15,883 nucleotides of DNA from Micrococcales bacterium. GTDB lineage: Bacteria; Actinomycetota; Actinomycetes; Actinomycetales; Microbacteriaceae. This document shows, in pieces, positions 1 to 7,116 of this stretch. Under the pieces are notes generated by a model, which saw nothing but the letters and a program-made list of their open reading frames with translations, had not been told where the DNA came from and searched no databases. The position numbers and the translations under genes were made by a program. The stretch is from positions 1 through 15,883 of the forward strand of contig CANFPR010000008.1 in NCBI GenBank assembly GCA_947448975.1. The letters run 5' to 3'. Numbering within the stretch: position 1 is the first letter of the stretch; every line of letters starts with the position of its first letter.

Positions 1-936
1 AGTGCTTTGATGGTTACCTACCCGTCAACCCACGGTGTCTTCGAAGAGGAGATTGTCAACATCTGCCAAGCGGTTCACGAAGCCGGCGGTCAGGTCTACA
101 TCGACGGAGCAAACACCAACGCAGTTGTCGGTTTTGCAAAGTTCGGCGAATTTGGCGGGGATGTTTCTCACCTAAATCTGCACAAGACCTTCTGCATTCC
201 TCACGGTGGTGGTGGTCCTGGCGTCGGGCCGGTTGCGGCTCGCTCGCACCTAGCCCCGTTCTTGCCGGGTCACGCTCAGGCGCAAATCAACCTGCCAGCA
301 TTTGGCCCAATCTCCGCTGCGCCTTTCGGTTCGGCCAGCATCTTGCCTATCTCGTGGGCATACATTCGCATGATGGGCAACGAAGGCCTGCGCGATGCCA
401 CCGCAAACGCGGTGCTTTCGGCCAACTACGTTGCCAACAAACTCGCTGCGCACTACCCGGTTCTCTACACAGGCAACCAGGGACTTGTTGCGCACGAGTG
501 CATCCTTGATGTTCGCCCAATCACCAAAGACTCCGGTGTAACCGTCGACGATATTGCCAAACGCCTTATCGACTACGGTTTTCACGCACCGACCATGTCG
601 TTTCCGGTTGCCGGCACACTCATGATCGAACCAACCGAAAGTGAACCGCTCGATGAGCTCGACCGCTTTGTCGACGCAATGATCGCCATCAAGGCCGAGG
701 TCGACAAGGTGCAGGCGGGGGAGTGGGACGTCACCGATAACCCGCTGCGAAACGCTCCGCACACAGCTAAGTCGGTTGTTGGTGACTGGTCTAAGGCATA
801 CAGCCGAGAGCTTGCCGTTTACCCTGTGGCCGGTCAGCACCGCAACAAGTACTGGCCAATCGTGCGCCGTATCGACTCGGTTTACGGTGACCGCAATTTG
901 GTTTGCTCGTGCCCGCCACCCGAAGCTTTCGCTTAG
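1..936 (+). CDS. gcvP: Glycine dehydrogenase (decarboxylating), P protein, C-terminal part
   Basis: This is the 3' end of the P protein of the glycine cleavage system, the PLP enzyme that decarboxylates glycine and passes the aminomethyl group to the lipoyl H protein in the cytoplasm. The frame is open from the first base, so the gene begins upstream; 311 residues remain of a family usually about 950 long. The PLP-lysine motif [16 protein letters not shown] is intact, with the Schiff-base lysine at bases 184-186. The preceding stretch [15 protein letters not shown] and the C-terminal region with [14 protein letters not shown] and [19 protein letters not shown] are typical of GcvP. The gene ends 10 nt before the stop codon of a convergent gene. 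No frameshift is visible in the fragment. The identification is secure; only the N-terminal half is missing from view. Confidence 0.97.
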   Translation, partial: SALMVTYPSTHGVFEEEIVNICQAVHEAGGQVYIDGANTNAVVGFAKFGEFGGDVSHLNLHKTFCIPHGGGGPGVGPVAARSHLAPFLPGHAQAQINLPAFGPISAAPFGSASILPISWAYIRMMGNEGLRDATANAVLSANYVANKLAAHYPVLYTGNQGLVAHECILDVRPITKDSGVTVDDIAKRLIDYGFHAPTMSFPVAGTLMIEPTESEPLDELDRFVDAMIAIKAEVDKVQAGEWDVTDNPLRNAPHTAKSVVGDWSKAYSRELAVYPVAGQHRNKYWPIVRRIDSVYGDRNLVCSCPPPEAFA

Positions 937-954
937 TAAACCAACGCTAAGCGA
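929..954. terminator. Hairpin made of the ends of two convergent genes
   Basis: TCGCTTAG (929-936) and CTAAGCGA (947-954) form a perfect 8-bp stem with a 10-nt loop. The 5' arm contains the gcvP stop codon and the 3' arm contains the stop codon of the minus-strand exporter. The stem can be lengthened by pairing GCTTT (925-929) with AAAGC (957-961) across a 3-nt bulge. There is no clear U tract, so its action as a bidirectional terminator is inferred from position and symmetry only. Confidence 0.5.
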
Positions 955-1597
955 GTAAAGCGCGAACGGCCAGTGAAATGGCCAGAGCAACGATCATCGA
1001 CCCACCAACGAGGCTGATGATTTTGCGCACCCTCGGTGTTGTGATGTTTCGAATTCCTAAACCGGCAAGCGCCAGGGCTTGTTGCCAAACGCCCGACCCC
1101 AAGAACACGCCTCCGGCAAAAGCCAGCGTTGCAACCAGCGGGTCGCTGCCGGTTAGGCCAGCCAAACTCGGTGCAATGGCTAAGAAGTAAAGCGCGGTCG
1201 GAGGGTTGATTGCAGTTGCGGCTGCAAATTTCAAGAAGGTTTGCCCAGCGGTCAAGTGCTTCTCGTCAGGGTTCGGTTTTGCACCTGTAGATGCATGACT
1301 CTGCTGAAGCGCTTTGCGTATGGTCTGAATACCGAGCGCCAGAAGAATCGTTGCGCCACCCAAGCTAAGCAAAAGCCCGTAACTTCCAAGGATGCTGGCA
1401 ACCGAAGTGCCCGCCAAAAAAACTAGCACCGCGTAACAAGAGTCAATGGTTGACATCGCCAGAGCGCCGGCGGCACCAATCTTGTGGCCGGAGCGCAAGG
1501 TTGTGTCGATTAGTAGAAGCGCCATCGGCCCAACAGGAATGGCAAGCGCCAGACCGGCGCTTATGCCGATTAGTAGGAGGTTTAGTGCCTCAGTCAT
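947..1597 (-). CDS. LysE/RhtB family amino-acid exporter
   Basis: This is a 216-aa polytopic membrane protein of the LysE/RhtB superfamily, which exports amino acids or related metabolites by secondary transport. The N-terminal family signature is clear: PVGPM at residues 21-25, then LRSGHKIGAAGALA (34-47). The conserved NPP (131-133) starts the fourth helix region, and about six hydrophobic segments are visible. The length is normal for the family. The substrate (lysine, arginine, threonine, homoserine or other) cannot be read from sequence. It converges with gcvP. The ATG at 1597 has no Shine-Dalgarno sequence in front, but a -10-like TAACTT lies 6 nt upstream, so the mRNA may be leaderless. 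No LysG/ArgP-type regulator gene is adjacent in the window. Confidence 0.88.
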   Translation of the reverse strand: MTEALNLLLIGISAGLALAIPVGPMALLLIDTTLRSGHKIGAAGALAMSTIDSCYAVLVFLAGTSVASILGSYGLLLSLGGATILLALGIQTIRKALQQSHASTGAKPNPDEKHLTAGQTFLKFAAATAINPPTALYFLAIAPSLAGLTGSDPLVATLAFAGGVFLGSGVWQQALALAGLGIRNITTPRVRKIISLVGGSMIVALAISLAVRALLA

Positions 1598-1603
1598 GTC
1601 TAA

Positions 1604-1634
1604 AAGTTATTGCATCACCGAGGCAATCGCCCAA
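1604..1634 (-). promoter_or_regulatory. Candidate promoter of the LysE-type gene, leaderless layout
   Basis: On the minus strand TTGGGC (1629-1634) and TAACTT (1604-1609, fitting TANNNT) are 19 nt apart. The -10 ends 6 nt before the ATG at 1597, which places transcription start at or next to the start codon. The absence of a purine-rich ribosome-binding site fits this. The -35 match is weak and the spacer is long. Confidence 0.4.
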
Positions 1635-1706
1635 TCGGTGCACATTTCGGCTTTAGGCCAAAAGTAACGGGAATGTTACAAAAAGAAATAATCGGCATAT
1701 TTGTGT

Positions 1707-1734
1707 TTGCGCGGGAGTATTTAGACCATAAAGT
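1707..1734 (+). promoter_or_regulatory. Candidate promoter of the peptide transporter locus
   Basis: TTGCGC (1707-1712), a 16-nt spacer and TAAAGT (1729-1734) would start transcription near 1741. That gives a leader of about 75 nt that opens with a small hairpin, CACCC (1741-1745) paired with GGGTG (1752-1756). A second short inverted repeat, GTAAC/GTTAC (1664-1668 and 1675-1679), lies upstream and could be an operator. All of this is pattern matching without support from comparison. Confidence 0.35.
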
Positions 1735-1816
1735 TAGTAACACCCAAGGTCGGGTGAATTATGAAAGCGTTTGCTTGTGTTCTTCAGCCGGCCTTAGTCC
1801 AAATAAGGAGAAATTA

Positions 1817-3664
1817 ATGAAAGCAACACGCATCGTTCGCGCGATCGCCGTAGCTGCTGCTGGTGCCCTCGGCGTTGCCGGGCTTGTTGCTCCAGCTGAA
1901 GCTGCGACTCGTAGCCTCGTTGTAGTTCACGAGAGCAACGCGCTTACGTCGTTCAACAGCGGAACCCCAGACACCAACCTAGTTACCAACAGCGATGTTG
2001 GCTACCTAACCGGCGCTGGCTTCGCTTACTACGACGACCAGAGAAACCTCATCCGTAACACCACCTTCGGTACCTTCGGTATCGTCGCCAAGTCGGGTTG
2101 TGCTCAGGCGGTTAAGTACACCGTTAAGCCAGGTCGTGTTTGGTCAGATGGCACTCCAATCGATGGTGTTGACCTTCTACTAAGCCACGTGCTTGCTAGC
2201 AGCCAGTACAGCAAGGATGCCGGACTAGGCGACCCTGCCGACGCCGAGAAGCTACCTTCGTTCAACTCCTTCTATGGCGGTCCTTACGACAGCCACATCA
2301 AGGGTGTTCCGGCTCTGTCTTCAGACCACATGTCTGTAACTCTTTGCTACGACGCTTTCCAGCCAGACTGGACCATCATGGGCCCTGGTCCAGCACCGGT
2401 TCACACCTTGGTTCAGATGGCAAACGGCAAGAGCTCGGCTCAGAGCCTAAGCGCCAACAAGGCTGACAAGGCTGCCTTCTTGGCTGCCTTCAACAGCAAG
2501 AACACCGAACTTCTAAAGAAGATCGGTGACGTCTGGAGCAACGACTACAACATCAAGACCGTAAACGACTCGACCAACCCACTTCTTTTCGTGGGTAACG
2601 GTGGATTCCTCGTTTCGTCGGCTGTTGCAGACGCTTCGGTAACCCTCAAGGTGAACAGCAAGTACAACAGCGGACCAAAGCTTTCGGGCGGCGTAAAGAC
2701 TGTTGTCTTCAAGTTCATCGGTGATGGCACCGCTGCAGCTCAGGCACTTGCCAACAAGGAGATCGACATCTACTCGGGTCAGCCAACTGCTGACGCTGTA
2801 GCTGCACTTCAGGCTCTAAAGGGCGTAACCGTAAAGGGTGGCGTTAGCGCTTGCTTCGAGCACCTTGACCTACGCATCGCCACCGGTACCGAGGGTGAAA
2901 CCTACACCGGTCCATGGGCTGGCATGAGCGCCAAGTCGAAGGCTCTTCGTAAGGCATTCTTGCTTGCTTACCCTCGCGATGGCATCGTTGACACCCTAGT
3001 CTCTCCAGTAAACGACAACGCAGTTGTAGTCAACTCGTCGTTCTTGCTACCTGGTCAGACCGGTTACAACACCGTATCGGCTTACACCAAGTCGGTTTAC
3101 GACGCAGGAACCCAGGCAAAGCGCACCGCTGCAGCCTTGGCTCTAGTGAAGAAGTACTACCCTTCGGCTAAGTCCGGAAGCAAGTCGATTACCATTAACC
3201 TGCTCTGGGGTCAGCCTTCGAACACTCGTCGTGCAAACGAATTCCAGTTGGCTCGCAACGAGCTCGCCAAGGCCGGATTCAACCTAACCAACGCTGGCGG
3301 AACCGCTGGTTGGTCAGGTCACCTTGGTGAAAACTCCTACGACGCTGCGTTCTTCGCATGGTGCCCATCGACTGTTTCGCAGACCGGTACCAACGCGAAC
3401 TTCCAGAGTGACGGTGGAAACAACTTCATCGGTTACAACAGCAAGGCAATGGACAAGTTGACTCACAAGCTTGAGACCAACCTGTCTGACGCAGCTGTAA
3501 TCGACACCATCAAGCAGGCTGAAAAGCTTCTTGCTGATGACGCTGTTTCCCTGCCGATCTTCCAGCACCCTGCAGTGACCGCGTACAACTCGGCACTGAA
3601 GAATGTGAAGCCGGCCCCACTAACTCCAAACCTCGTTTGGAACTACTGGGAGTGGAAGTACTAA
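1817..3664 (+). CDS. ABC transporter substrate-binding protein, peptide type (SBP_bac_5), secreted, non-lipidated
   Basis: This is a 615-aa extracytoplasmic solute-binding protein of the peptide/nickel (family 5) class that would deliver substrate to the permeases encoded next to it. The start is the ATG at 1817, with AAGGAG (1805-1810) 6 nt upstream; the frame stays open further upstream but has no better signal. Residues 1-29 form a Sec signal peptide (basic MKATRIVR, a hydrophobic core, then an AEA cleavage site). There is no lipobox cysteine, so the protein should be released or held non-covalently rather than lipidated. The family segment WSDGTPIDGVDL is at residues 109-120. Apart from codon 2, every lysine codon is AAG (39 of them), suggesting strong expression. 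A strong hairpin follows the stop. The substrate is unknown; oligopeptides are the default guess. Confidence 0.9.
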   Translation: MKATRIVRAIAVAAAGALGVAGLVAPAEAATRSLVVVHESNALTSFNSGTPDTNLVTNSDVGYLTGAGFAYYDDQRNLIRNTTFGTFGIVAKSGCAQAVKYTVKPGRVWSDGTPIDGVDLLLSHVLASSQYSKDAGLGDPADAEKLPSFNSFYGGPYDSHIKGVPALSSDHMSVTLCYDAFQPDWTIMGPGPAPVHTLVQMANGKSSAQSLSANKADKAAFLAAFNSKNTELLKKIGDVWSNDYNIKTVNDSTNPLLFVGNGGFLVSSAVADASVTLKVNSKYNSGPKLSGGVKTVVFKFIGDGTAAAQALANKEIDIYSGQPTADAVAALQALKGVTVKGGVSACFEHLDLRIATGTEGETYTGPWAGMSAKSKALRKAFLLAYPRDGIVDTLVSPVNDNAVVVNSSFLLPGQTGYNTVSAYTKSVYDAGTQAKRTAAALALVKKYYPSAKSGSKSITINLLWGQPSNTRRANEFQLARNELAKAGFNLTNAGGTAGWSGHLGENSYDAAFFAWCPSTVSQTGTNANFQSDGGNNFIGYNSKAMDKLTHKLETNLSDAAVIDTIKQAEKLLADDAVSLPIFQHPAVTAYNSALKNVKPAPLTPNLVWNYWEWKY

Positions 3665-3681
3665 AACCTCTTAGGTTTTAG
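3661..3681 (+). terminator. Stem-loop at the stop codon of the binding-protein gene
   Basis: CTAAAACC (3661-3668) pairs perfectly with GGTTTTAG (3674-3681) around a 5-nt loop. The stop codon TAA lies in the 5' arm. It may stabilise the 3' end of the upstream message or work with the larger hairpin that follows. Confidence 0.5.
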
Positions 3682-3693
3682 TCGCAACTCTCG

Positions 3694-3725
3694 AAATGGC
3701 ACCCGGAGCAATCCGGGTGCCATTT
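3694..3725. terminator. Strong intrinsic-type terminator between binding protein and permease
   Basis: A perfect 14-bp stem joins 3694-3707 (AAATGGCACCCGGA) and 3712-3725 around a GCAA loop. It is followed by CATTTGTT, a weak T-rich tail. Because the next gene is co-oriented and only 97 bp away, it probably acts as a partial terminator or mRNA-stabilising element. It would make the binding protein more abundant than the membrane parts, as is common in binding-protein-dependent transport operons. Confidence 0.75.
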
Positions 3726-3742
3726 CATTTGTTCAGACATAT

Positions 3743-3771
3743 TTAAGTAGACTTACTAGCGTTGTTAAGAT
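3743..3771 (+). promoter_or_regulatory. Weak candidate internal promoter before the OppB-like gene
   Basis: TTAAGT (3743-3748), a 17-nt spacer and TAAGAT (3766-3771, fitting TANNNT) lie just after the terminator-like hairpin. They could restart transcription for the permease genes. The -35 match is only three of six bases. Confidence 0.25.
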
Positions 3772-3810
3772 TCGAATCCTTTTCGAATTCAGGAGTCACG
3801 CTGACGTGAC
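3770..3810 (+). promoter_or_regulatory. Two leader hairpins abutting the OppB-like ribosome-binding site
   Basis: ATTCGAA (3770-3776) pairs with TTCGAAT (3782-3788) around 5 nt. GTCACG (3795-3800) pairs with CGTGAC (3805-3810) around CTGA. The second stem ends at the base before the Shine-Dalgarno sequence GGAAGG (3811-3816), which is 6 nt from the ATG at 3823. The pairings are seen directly; a role in translation control is inferred. Confidence 0.45.
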
Positions 3811-3822
3811 GGAAGGCCAAAA

Positions 3823-5382
3823 ATGCTGACCTATTTGAGTCGACGAGTTGCACAGCTGCTCGTCATCCTCTTGGCTTCAAGCTTCTTTGTTTATAACTTG
3901 GAAGCTATCGCCGGCGACCCGCTTGAAGAAATCAAGCTCAGTAGCGACCCTAAGAAGGCGCAGACGATCGTAGCGCTGACTCGACAGCTCGACCTCAACA
4001 CACCTCCACCAATCCGCTTCTTCAAGTGGCTCGGAGGAATCATCAGCGGTCTTTGGGGCAACCTTCAAATGGGCAACGCTCGCACGGGTCAGAGCGTGGC
4101 AGAGGCCATTGGCAACGCCGTGCCAACCACCATCCGCTTGGTTCTAGCGGCCACCATCATCGCAATCGTGCTCGGTATCACCATCGGTGTTATCACGGCT
4201 CTGCGCCAATACAGCCGCTTCGACTACGCGGTCACCTTTATCTCGTTCCTCTTCTTCTCGCTGCCAATCTTCTGGGTTGCGGTTTTGCTCAAGCAGTTCC
4301 TCTCAATCGGGTTCAATGACTGGCTCGCTAATCCGATACTCGATTGGCCATGGCTGGTTGGCTTCGGAATAGTGTCGGCCATTTTTTGGGCCGGCGTCAT
4401 CGGCGGAGATTTGCGAAGAATCGCAATTGTGGCGGGTACCGCGTTTACGGCTTCGGCTGGTTTTGCCTGGTTGCTTTCGGCTACCGGCTGGTTTGCATCT
4501 CCTGTGCTTGGCCCGATCTTTATCGGTGTGGGTGGTCTAGCAACCGCGCTCCTGATCACCACAGCATCTACCGGTCTCTCAAACAAGCCTGCGCGTAACG
4601 CCGCGCTAACCATGGTGGCAGTTGGATTAGCCATCTACTATCCGGTGCAGCTCGTACTCACCAAGAACGTCAGCGGCTGGGTTCTAATCGGTCTGGCGGT
4701 ACTAACGGTTATCGTGGGTCTCTTGGCTGGTTACTTCTTTGCTAAAGAAGACCGAGCTCCTGTAATGAGAACCAGCGCTATCACCGCTGTGGTAATCGGC
4801 GGAATGATCTTCCTCGATCGACTCATGCAGGAATGGGTTCCTTACGTGAGCAACGATTTCGTTTCTTACCGACCGATTCCAACCATCGGGCAAACCAATG
4901 ACATGATCACGCTTCAACTCAATGACGAACCAGACTTCTGGCTTGGCTCCCTTGACTCGTTGCTTCACATCATCCTGCCGACAATCGCGCTGACCATCAT
5001 CTCGTTTGCCGGATACGTGCGTTACACCCGCGGTAACCTCCTCGAAGTGCTGAACATGGACTACATTCGCACCGCGCGCGCCAAAGGCCTCACCGAGCGC
5101 ACAGTAGTGATGCGACACGCATTCAGAAACTCCCTGATTCCATTGACCACTCTTATGGCCTGGGACTTCGCGGGAATCTTGGGCGGTGCAATCATCACCG
5201 AGAGCGTGTTTGGCTGGACAGGCATGGGAACACTCTTCCGTGTCGCCATCGTCTCGTTTGACCTGAACCTGCTCATGGGCACCTTCATCATCACCTCGAC
5301 TCTGGCAGTGTCGGCGAACTTGATTTCTGACCTCCTATACTCGGCGCTCGACCCACGCATTCGCGTAGGAACTGGAGAATAA
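3823..5382 (+). CDS. Peptide ABC transporter permease, OppB/DppB type, with a large membrane insertion
   Basis: This 519-aa integral membrane permease of the BPD_transp_1 family forms half of the translocation channel. The N-terminal part is a standard OppB start: a first helix after YLSRRVAQLL, then helices near 105-125 and 135-160 including SLPIFWVAVLL. The cytoplasmic EAA loop that docks on the ATPase is at about 413-440 (DYIRTARAKGLTE, then HAFRNSLIP), followed by the last helices and the family ending DLLYSALDPRIR. Typical OppB proteins have about 310-340 residues. Here roughly 170 extra residues (about 171-340) add about six hydrophobic segments between the third helix and the region leading to the EAA loop. 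The reading frame is clean throughout, so this is a true insertion. The next gene starts 2 nt after the stop, which indicates co-translation. Confidence 0.9.
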   Translation: MLTYLSRRVAQLLVILLASSFFVYNLEAIAGDPLEEIKLSSDPKKAQTIVALTRQLDLNTPPPIRFFKWLGGIISGLWGNLQMGNARTGQSVAEAIGNAVPTTIRLVLAATIIAIVLGITIGVITALRQYSRFDYAVTFISFLFFSLPIFWVAVLLKQFLSIGFNDWLANPILDWPWLVGFGIVSAIFWAGVIGGDLRRIAIVAGTAFTASAGFAWLLSATGWFASPVLGPIFIGVGGLATALLITTASTGLSNKPARNAALTMVAVGLAIYYPVQLVLTKNVSGWVLIGLAVLTVIVGLLAGYFFAKEDRAPVMRTSAITAVVIGGMIFLDRLMQEWVPYVSNDFVSYRPIPTIGQTNDMITLQLNDEPDFWLGSLDSLLHIILPTIALTIISFAGYVRYTRGNLLEVLNMDYIRTARAKGLTERTVVMRHAFRNSLIPLTTLMAWDFAGILGGAIITESVFGWTGMGTLFRVAIVSFDLNLLMGTFIITSTLAVSANLISDLLYSALDPRIRVGTGE

Positions 5383-5384
5383 GC

Positions 5385-6458
5385 ATGTTTGGCAAGAAGA
5401 AAAACGTAGTAGAAGCCTCTGTTGGCTCTGGCGAGAATGCCATTGCTAACAAAGAGATCGAGGGCCTGAGCCAAGGTCAGCTCGTGCGCAAGCGCTTCGT
5501 GCGTCACCGCGGAGCGATGATTGCACTCGTAACACTGGTCTTCATCGTGCTGTTCACCTACTCGGCCTCTGGTCTTCACCTTGGTTCAGAGAAAGACCCC
5601 ATCACCGTTCCAGGTTGGTGGCACTACGGAATCACCGATCTCTCAGACCTTCGCTACGGCGATGGAGTCTGTGACGACGGAGCTACCGGTTGCCCTACCC
5701 TGCAGCTCAACCCAACTCAACCTAACTTCGGTTTGGGCGACCACCCGTTCGGTCAAGACGACATCGGACGCGACTATTTCGCTCTCGTAATGCGTGGCAC
5801 TGAGCAATCGATCATGGTCATGATCATCATCGGTGGCATGGGTGGAATTATTGGAACCGTAATCGGTGCAATCGCCGGTTACTTCCGAGGACGTCTCGAC
5901 GGCTTCCTGATGCGCCTCACCGACCTCATCATCACCATTCCGGCGATTATTATCGGTGCGGTTATCGGTTACAAGGTGGGAAACCTCGGTGTCGTGGTTC
6001 TGGGCCTCTATCTCGGCCTTTTCTCATGGACAGGCCTTGCCCGATTGGTTCGCGGTGAGTTCCTGAGCCTTAGAGAACGTGAATTCGTCGACGCCGCTCG
6101 CGTTGCGGGAGCAAGCAACCGTCGAATCATCTTCAAGCACATTTTGCCTAACGCCGTTGGAATCATCATCGTTTCGGTGACTCTTTCGATGTCCGGAGCC
6201 ATCCTCCTCGAAACCGGTCTTTCGTTCCTTGGCTTCGGTGTGGTAGCTCCTGACGTGTCGCTAGGTTCGCTAATCAGCACCTACCAAGACTCGTTTGCAA
6301 CGCGCCCATGGTTGTTCTGGTGGCCTGGTTTGTTCATCATCTCGATCGCGCTTTGCATCAACTTCATCGGCGATGGTCTTCGCGATGCCTTCGACCCTCG
6401 TCAGCGTCGTCGAATCACCAAGAAAGACCGTCAGCGCGCACTGACTGCAACCAAGTAG
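5385..6458 (+). CDS. Peptide ABC transporter permease, OppC/DppC type
   Basis: This is the partner permease (357 aa) of the preceding gene, forming the second half of the channel. It has a charged cytoplasmic N-terminus, a first helix at about 44-62, then an external segment with the classic OppC motif HPFGQDDIGRD (120-130). Next come several helices, the EAA loop at about 233-259 (FVDAARVAGASNRRIIF, then HILPNAVG), and the ending GDGLRDAFDPR. The external loop contains C96 and C103 (GVCDDGATGCPT), which could form a disulfide; this is inferred. The start ATG at 5385 has GGAG at 5374-5377. The length is slightly above the usual 280-320 because of the N-terminal tail and this loop. The gene ends 11 nt before the stop of an antisense gene. 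Confidence 0.93.
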   Translation: MFGKKKNVVEASVGSGENAIANKEIEGLSQGQLVRKRFVRHRGAMIALVTLVFIVLFTYSASGLHLGSEKDPITVPGWWHYGITDLSDLRYGDGVCDDGATGCPTLQLNPTQPNFGLGDHPFGQDDIGRDYFALVMRGTEQSIMVMIIIGGMGGIIGTVIGAIAGYFRGRLDGFLMRLTDLIITIPAIIIGAVIGYKVGNLGVVVLGLYLGLFSWTGLARLVRGEFLSLREREFVDAARVAGASNRRIIFKHILPNAVGIIIVSVTLSMSGAILLETGLSFLGFGVVAPDVSLGSLISTYQDSFATRPWLFWWPGLFIISIALCINFIGDGLRDAFDPRQRRRITKKDRQRALTATK

Positions 6459-6469
6459 GAATCAGAATG

Positions 6470-7060
6470 TCATCCGTGAAGAACGTAGCTGAGCGCCAAG
6501 AGCGCCAGGCTCAAGCAAACCAGGGCAATGCCCGGGTAGTTGGGTCGTCCGCTGCGCTTAACGGATTCGGCGTTCTTGGTCTTACGGAAGTTGGAAAGTC
6601 TCGTTCGAGCGATGTGAGCTGCTGCTCCGGATTGGCTTCTGGGGGAGTCACCCGGTCTGAGTCCGAAGTCTTTGTCGTAGTCGATACCTCTGAGTTCACT
6701 GGCATGGATGTTTCGAGCGTGGTATCGGCCGGGTGCGGGTGCCGCCCAGGCAACAACTCGAGCGCCACTGGTTTCGATGGTGAACGCGTATTTGGTTTCG
6801 ATGCTGTCGACAGCATCCCAGCCAACTGTGGCTGTAATGAAGGGGTTCACCACGGTGATGCCCTCGTCGAAGATCAGAATTTCGGGTCTAACAAAGCAAA
6901 GCCAAGCGAATGTTGCGGTAATGCCAATGAGGCTGAACTGCAGCAACCAGCTGCCGTCACCGAAAAAGATAACTTGAATACCGAAAAGCAAGTCGAGCAA
7001 AAAAACCACACCAGCCATGACAAGTGCGGATGTGGGTCTAAATCGATGGATGTTGGTCAC
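6470..7060 (-). CDS. PH-domain (bPH_6-like) membrane protein, antisense within the transporter locus
   Basis: This 196-aa protein resembles the actinobacterial 'low molecular weight protein antigen 6' PH-domain family; its function is unknown. It has two N-terminal hydrophobic segments (about 11-33 and 39-57). A soluble bacterial PH-like region follows, with RPEILIFDEGITVVNPF (58-74), VGWDAVDSIETKYAFTI (79-95) and AWAAPAPGR (104-112). Then come a segment ending RPGDSPRSQSGAAAHIA and a C-terminal helix (about 176-193). The start is GTG at 7060; no in-frame ATG lies upstream before a stop, and the ribosome-binding site is weak. It sits head-on between OppC and OppDF genes, 11 nt from the OppC stop and divergent from OppDF by 56 nt. 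A plus-strand frame is also open here, but this frame has the coherent helices and family motifs. Confidence 0.8.
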   Translation of the reverse strand: MTNIHRFRPTSALVMAGVVFLLDLLFGIQVIFFGDGSWLLQFSLIGITATFAWLCFVRPEILIFDEGITVVNPFITATVGWDAVDSIETKYAFTIETSGARVVAWAAPAPGRYHARNIHASELRGIDYDKDFGLRPGDSPRSQSGAAAHIARTRLSNFRKTKNAESVKRSGRPNYPGIALVCLSLALLALSYVLHG

Positions 7061-7116
7061 ATGACCATTCTGCCATTGACCGTTAAATCTTCGTCATTAG
7101 AAGGAAAGTAGAGATC

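Noticed and set aside
250..990. Long minus-strand open frame (246 codons) opposite gcvP.
   Set aside because: It overlaps a clearly recognisable gcvP and also the LysE-type gene end; its translation shows no domain and is rich in Arg, Val and Cys as expected from an antisense shadow.
1610..1816. Upstream extension of the first binding-protein frame to base 1610.
   Set aside because: The extension would place 69 non-conserved residues before a perfect signal peptide; the ATG at 1817 has a strong ribosome-binding site at correct spacing.
1641..1816. Possible riboswitch or structured RNA before the transporter locus.
   Set aside because: Only two short 5-bp inverted repeats are visible; no known riboswitch core could be recognised.
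4224..4634. Minus-strand frame (136 codons) within the insertion region of the OppB-like gene.
   Set aside because: I checked it because a separate gene could have explained the insertion, but it has no helices or motifs while the plus frame is continuous and hydrophobic with clean flanks.
5061..5579. Minus-strand frame spanning the junction of the two permease genes.
   Set aside because: It covers the conserved EAA region of one permease and the start of the next; translation lacks any recognisable feature.
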